Source: an uncultured Paraprevotella sp.
Lineage (GTDB): Bacteria; Bacteroidota; Bacteroidia; Bacteroidales; Bacteroidaceae
Assembly (NCBI GenBank): GCA_900766785.1
Contig: CAAFWT010000180.1
Span: 1-8,827 of the forward strand
DNA length: 8,827 bases
Direction: 5' to 3'
Below the pieces are notes generated by a model. It was not told where the DNA came from and searched no databases. It was given only the letters and a program-made list of their open reading frames with translations. This document shows positions 6,482-8,827 of this stretch, piece by piece; the stretch's first letter is position 1; each line of letters starts with the position of its first letter. The position numbers and the translations under genes are program-made.

Positions 6482-7456
6482 TCATTTGGCGCCCGCATCT
6501 GTATTTTTCTTCTTCATCTGAGCCAGTTGCCATGAGTTGTATACATTATGCCAGATGCTGTAGAAGCCTCCTGCCAGGGAGGTCACAGGTGTCAGGAAGG
6601 TATATCCCATCCATATGGCAAACACGGTGTTCTTCTGTCCACATGACTGTGCAGCACTTATAGGATCACCATATTTACTGCCAGCCATCCTGCCCATCCC
6701 AAACTGAATAATACATGCCAAAAGTGAAGCCACTGCCACTCCTGCTGCTACGCCAACAGAGACATGGCTGTTGATCAGACTGCGTGTGGTGACGGCCAAG
6801 GCCAATGCAAGTGCTATGGCCCAAAGGTGGAAAGGAAGGTCCTTGTAGGAGGCTAAGCGTGATGTGATGCTGGGAGATATTCTTCTGAGCAATTCTGCTG
6901 CAAAGATGGGGCAGAGCAGGAGTGGAAACACTTTGCTCAGTACCACACAGAAGGCATGCGTGAAGGTCATTCCTTGTTGGGGATGAACTGCAGGAACCAG
7001 CAGAGGCACCAATATGGCCACGCACAAGTTTATCAATAGTGTGTAGGTGGTGGTGGTACCTGCTCGTCCACCCAGTTTGCTGGTGACCACCACTGCAGCT
7101 GTTGCTGTGGGACAGATAAAGCATAAGAGCGCTCCTTCTATTTCCACTCGGAACGACGTCTCTGGGAAGATAATGAGCAGCAGACATAGCAGGAGGAACA
7201 TCCCCGTCTGCAGAAGCAGGTTCCATATCTGCCAACGGCTCAGTCGTAATTGTGAAGGATGCACTCGGCAAAAGGTCAGAAACAGCATGAGAAATATGAG
7301 AATGGGTTGCACGATGTGTACTCCTTGAAGCATAAGGCTGTGCGCATCATTTCCCAGTGGCAACCATCTCAGGATAAAGTAAGAACTGATACCGGCAATC
7401 ATGCTTATTGCCAATGTCCATTGCTGGACAAACATACGTATCTGCATATTCATCAT
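6482..7456 (-). CDS. BASS-fold (bile acid:sodium symporter-like) transporter
   Basis: A 324-residue inner-membrane protein with about nine or ten hydrophobic segments (roughly 10-30, 47-63, 78-98, 106-126, 135-155, 170-188, 207-224, 230-252, 267-303). Two motifs place it in the BASS/SBF superfamily: CPTATAAVVVTSKLGG (115-130), the first crossover helix, and SCGQKNTVFAIWMGY (271-285), the second. Several sodium-binding residues of characterised homologues are changed in both, so the coupling ion is uncertain. The C-terminus ends in a short basic tail. I chose ATG 7456 because AAAGGAG (7474-7468) lies 11 nt upstream and TM1 follows directly; a frame open to 7576 would run through the promoter. 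Met3-type starts at 7453 or 7447 are possible. It is monocistronic and convergent with the S51 gene. The substrate is unknown: organic anions, pantoate and pyruvate-like acids are known for the superfamily. Confidence 0.8.
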   Translation of the reverse strand: MMNMQIRMFVQQWTLAISMIAGISSYFILRWLPLGNDAHSLMLQGVHIVQPILIFLMLFLTFCRVHPSQLRLSRWQIWNLLLQTGMFLLLCLLLIIFPETSFRVEIEGALLCFICPTATAAVVVTSKLGGRAGTTTTYTLLINLCVAILVPLLVPAVHPQQGMTFTHAFCVVLSKVFPLLLCPIFAAELLRRISPSITSRLASYKDLPFHLWAIALALALAVTTRSLINSHVSVGVAAGVAVASLLACIIQFGMGRMAGSKYGDPISAAQSCGQKNTVFAIWMGYTFLTPVTSLAGGFYSIWHNVYNSWQLAQMKKKNTDAGAK

Positions 7457-7463
7457 TAGGATT

Positions 7464-7479
7464 CCCCCTCCTTTGGGGG
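7464..7479 (-). promoter_or_regulatory. Hairpin exposing the ribosome binding site of the transporter gene
   Basis: CCCCC (7479-7475) and GGGGG (7468-7464) on the mRNA strand can form a five-GC stem around the loop AAAGGA, most of the Shine-Dalgarno sequence. This puts the ribosome binding site in or beside a stable hairpin 8-20 nt before the start codon, which could tune translation. A real Shine-Dalgarno is itself uncommon in this phylum. Confidence 0.4.
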
Positions 7480-7491
7480 CCATACGTAATG

Positions 7492-7499
7492 CAAAATTA
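7492..7499 (-). promoter_or_regulatory. Candidate -7 box for the transporter gene
   Basis: TAATTTTG on the minus strand (7499-7492) fits TAnnTTTG. Initiation would fall near 7485, leaving a ~29-nt leader that contains the hairpin at 7464-7479. No good -33 TTTG is seen at the usual spacing. This position also argues against the upstream in-frame starts at 7576 and 7483. Confidence 0.5.
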
Positions 7500-7562
7500 T
7501 GCAAAATACACCTTGCTTGATATCTTTTTAAACCAATATTTTCATTTAAGAAGACGATTTTG

Positions 7563-7570
7563 TACCTTTG
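7563..7570 (+). promoter_or_regulatory. -7 box for the 180-residue protein/GH25 operon
   Basis: TACCTTTG, identical to the gyrA -7 box, lies 32 nt before the ATG at 7603, so initiation near 7576 would leave a leader of about 27 nt. The -33 region is only T-rich (TTTTC around 7538-7543, 19-20 nt upstream). It is divergent from the transporter promoter about 65 bp away. Confidence 0.65.
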
Positions 7571-7602
7571 CAGCATATTATAGAAAACTGTATTTTTAGA
7601 AC

Positions 7603-8145
7603 ATGAATATTTATCTTAGGTACTTTAACAAGGAGACTCTTGTTACTTCTGTTAATGATGCAATAGAATTTCTTCAGGGCATACCTGATATTGATATGGA
7701 CGAGTTCTTGGTTCAGGATATCAAGAGTTTTGTAGAAGGTCCCACCATGTATCCCAAACGCTATAAGGTGCGTGGACATTCCTATTTCATCGTCATTAAG
7801 ACCACTGCCACCACACTGGAAGAATTCAAGGATAAAGGTGCTGCCACACGTGTGGCAGCTGATAATGCTCGTGCACAGCGCGAAGAACGTCTGATGTTCT
7901 TCTCATCCAAGAAAGAGGGATGGTATGAAGGCAAGTTGCTTTTCAAGCGTGTGATAGCCATTCCCCAGACTCAGAAATTCCAGTATATGGATACCACTTT
8001 CATTGCACGTGTGCATACCAACTCCGTGCAAGAGTGTTATAATGCCATTGTCAATCATTTGCGCACACGCAATGATGTAGACCCAAGAAGTCAGTTCCCC
8101 AGTATCAAAGGCCGCAATTTTGAGTGCCGTTATCTGGGAGAATGA
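7603..8145 (+). CDS. Conserved hypothetical protein, 180 residues
   Basis: I do not recognise a named family, though the opening MNIYLRYFNKETLVTS is familiar from unnamed Prevotella/Bacteroides proteins. It is a soluble, cytoplasmic-looking protein with no signal peptide or membrane segment. Residues 1-70 alternate short strands and helices (DAIEFLQGIPDIDMDEFLVQ, then KRYKVRGHSYFIVIKT). Residues 72-105 are helical and charged (TRVAADNARAQREERL). The rest has aromatic strands (GWYEGKLLFKRVIAIP, FQYMDTTFIARVH) and ends in GRNFECRYLGE. The strong -7 box upstream and the natural N-terminus support the start at 7603. Its stop overlaps the start of the GH25 gene by ATGA, so the two are translationally coupled. 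That suggests, without proof, a link to envelope metabolism. A 20-bp perfect palindrome lies inside the gene. Confidence 0.8.
   Translation: MNIYLRYFNKETLVTSVNDAIEFLQGIPDIDMDEFLVQDIKSFVEGPTMYPKRYKVRGHSYFIVIKTTATTLEEFKDKGAATRVAADNARAQREERLMFFSSKKEGWYEGKLLFKRVIAIPQTQKFQYMDTTFIARVHTNSVQECYNAIVNHLRTRNDVDPRSQFPSIKGRNFECRYLGE
7840..7859. repeat. 20-bp perfect palindrome inside the 180-residue protein gene
   Basis: GCTGCCACACGTGTGGCAGC reads the same on both strands with no spacer. It encodes the symmetrical codon run for Ala-Ala-Thr-Arg-Val-Ala-Ala within an Ala/Arg-rich helix. It may be a by-product of coding or an intragenic protein-binding site. Confidence 0.7.
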
Positions 8146-8807
8146 GTGTTTTCAGATCTTTACAGAGAATTATAGTAACGGGAGCATTACTGATCAATGC
8201 TTCCGTTACTTCATATGCATACTCTGATTCTGGCGATACCATCCTTCGCTCGTTCCCTCTGCCCGATGCTCTGCCTGCACCATTACGAAGTGAGACGCCT
8301 GTCCCTATACGTCGTGAGTACACAGTCACCCAGGTCATGCATCATATCACTTCTGTCACAGGAATAGATGTTTCCCATTACCAGGGCAATATCAACTGGG
8401 CGGATGTGGCAGGCGATCCCAATGTGCGGTTTGTATATATCAAGGCCACAGAGGGAGCCAGTCTGAAGGACAGTTATCTGCAGCGAAATGTGCAGGGGGC
8501 CAGACAAGCGGGACTTCCCGCCGGTCTGTATCATTTCTTCAGTCCCACTGCTCCTGTCAGGGAACAGTTGTCCAATTTCCTGGGCACAGCCAAGAGATAC
8601 CAGCAGGATCTAATCCCCATTGTGGATGTAGAGAAGAGAGGTCGTCAGTCTGCTGAGATATTTCATCGTCGCCTCCACGACTTTCTTTCCAGTGTAGAAC
8701 AATTCTATGGTGTGAAGCCTATCATATACATGAGAATATCGCTCCAATGGTACCGTCATAGCGGTGAGTTGGTACCGCGCGGAGCGGATGCGTGGTACCG
8801 CTTATAG
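8142..8807 (+). CDS. Secreted GH25 lysozyme (muramidase), 3' part lost at an artefactual junction
   Basis: A peptidoglycan-cleaving beta-1,4-N-acetylmuramidase of the Chalaropsis/Cellosyl type. The start at 8142 (MSVFRSLQRIIVTGALLINASVTSYA) gives a clean signal peptide with likely cleavage after SYA near residue 26 and no lipobox, so periplasmic or extracellular action is expected. The upstream in-frame ATG at 8124 would spoil the basic N-region. The GH25 domain starts at residue 74 with GIDVSHYQG (Asp76), then FVYIKATEG and LYHFFSP; IPIVDVEKR carries Asp162 and the catalytic Glu164. Homology stops after KPIIYM (about 8732). The next ~24 residues are unlike GH25 and end at a TAG at 8805-8807 within a repeat block. 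The last barrel strands, including the expected fourth acidic residue and the WQY-type motif, are missing. The true gene should run about 50-70 codons further. It overlaps the preceding gene by ATGA. Confidence 0.85.
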   Translation: MSVFRSLQRIIVTGALLINASVTSYAYSDSGDTILRSFPLPDALPAPLRSETPVPIRREYTVTQVMHHITSVTGIDVSHYQGNINWADVAGDPNVRFVYIKATEGASLKDSYLQRNVQGARQAGLPAGLYHFFSPTAPVREQLSNFLGTAKRYQQDLIPIVDVEKRGRQSAEIFHRRLHDFLSSVEQFYGVKPIIYMRISLQWYRHSGELVPRGADAWYRL

Positions 8808-8827
8808 CGGTCGGATGGTACCGGTAC
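8732..8827. repeat. Degenerate ~23-bp tandem repeat ending the contig (probable chimeric tail)
   Basis: GGTACC occurs at 8749, 8771, 8794 and 8817 (spacing 22, 23, 23), with a partial GGTAC at 8823. Three consecutive units share GGTACCG-N4/5-AGCGG-N6, where the N positions vary freely. Each unit contains a small dyad; the best is ACCGCT-tat-AGCGGT at 8797-8811. The block is more GC-rich than the rest of the window and starts where GH25 homology ends. It is more likely foreign or artefactual sequence joined to the contig than part of the lysozyme gene. Confidence 0.6.

Noticed and set aside
6675..7271. Minus-strand open frame of 198 codons overlapping the transporter gene
   Set aside because: It is another frame of the same strand as the transporter, which has clear membrane segments and BASS motifs; the alternative is Ser/His-rich with no hydrophobic pattern.
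7457..7576. Longer transporter start at 7576
   Set aside because: It would translate through the predicted -7 box and past the Shine-Dalgarno, adding a 40-residue polar segment before TM1.
8732..8827. CRISPR array at the right end
   Set aside because: The units are only 22-23 bp with short conserved boxes and ~5-6 variable bases; there is no long repeat with 30-bp spacers and no cas gene in view.

Overview
The window is an assembled piece of a Bacteroidales genome, most likely a gut or oral Prevotella-type organism. I infer this from the Bacteroidetes-style promoters (TAnnTTTG -7 boxes, one with a TTTG -33 box at the canonical 19-nt spacing), the near absence of Shine-Dalgarno sites, the GyrA sequence type and the gene content. 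I cannot name genus or species from sequence alone. Neither end looks natural. Bases 1-19 are the 3' end of an Illumina TruSeq adapter, and the last ~95 bases are a GC-rich degenerate ~23-bp repeat that interrupts a lysozyme gene.

Layout: (i) 20-1193, minus strand: first ~391 codons of gyrA, with a textbook promoter at 1252-1282. (ii) 1283-1606: intergenic region with weak dyads and a -7 box for the next gene. (iii) 1607-3595, plus: an exported 662-residue clan GH-A glycoside hydrolase whose TIM barrel appears to be split by a flavodoxin/amidotransferase-like insert, followed by a probable terminator. (iv) 3778-6472, plus: a three-gene unit encoding an ATP-grasp ligase, a COG4947-type alpha/beta-hydrolase and an S51 (PepE/cyanophycinase-like) peptidase; the last two overlap by ATGA. 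(v) 6482-7456, minus: a BASS-fold (bile acid:sodium symporter-like) membrane transporter, convergent with the peptidase gene and 9 bp from it. (vi) 7603-8145 and 8142 onward, plus: an uncharacterised 180-residue protein translationally coupled to a secreted GH25 lysozyme that is cut off by the 3' tail.

The most interesting biology is the three-gene unit. An ATP-dependent carboxylate-amine ligase beside two serine hydrolases, one from the family that cleaves aspartyl peptides and cyanophycin, suggests formation and turnover of a small peptide or amide-linked compound. The substrate cannot be read from the sequence. The transporter next door might move the product, but it has its own promoter, so that link is only positional. 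The GH25 pair looks like cell-wall turnover and the GH-A enzyme like extracytoplasmic glycan cleavage.
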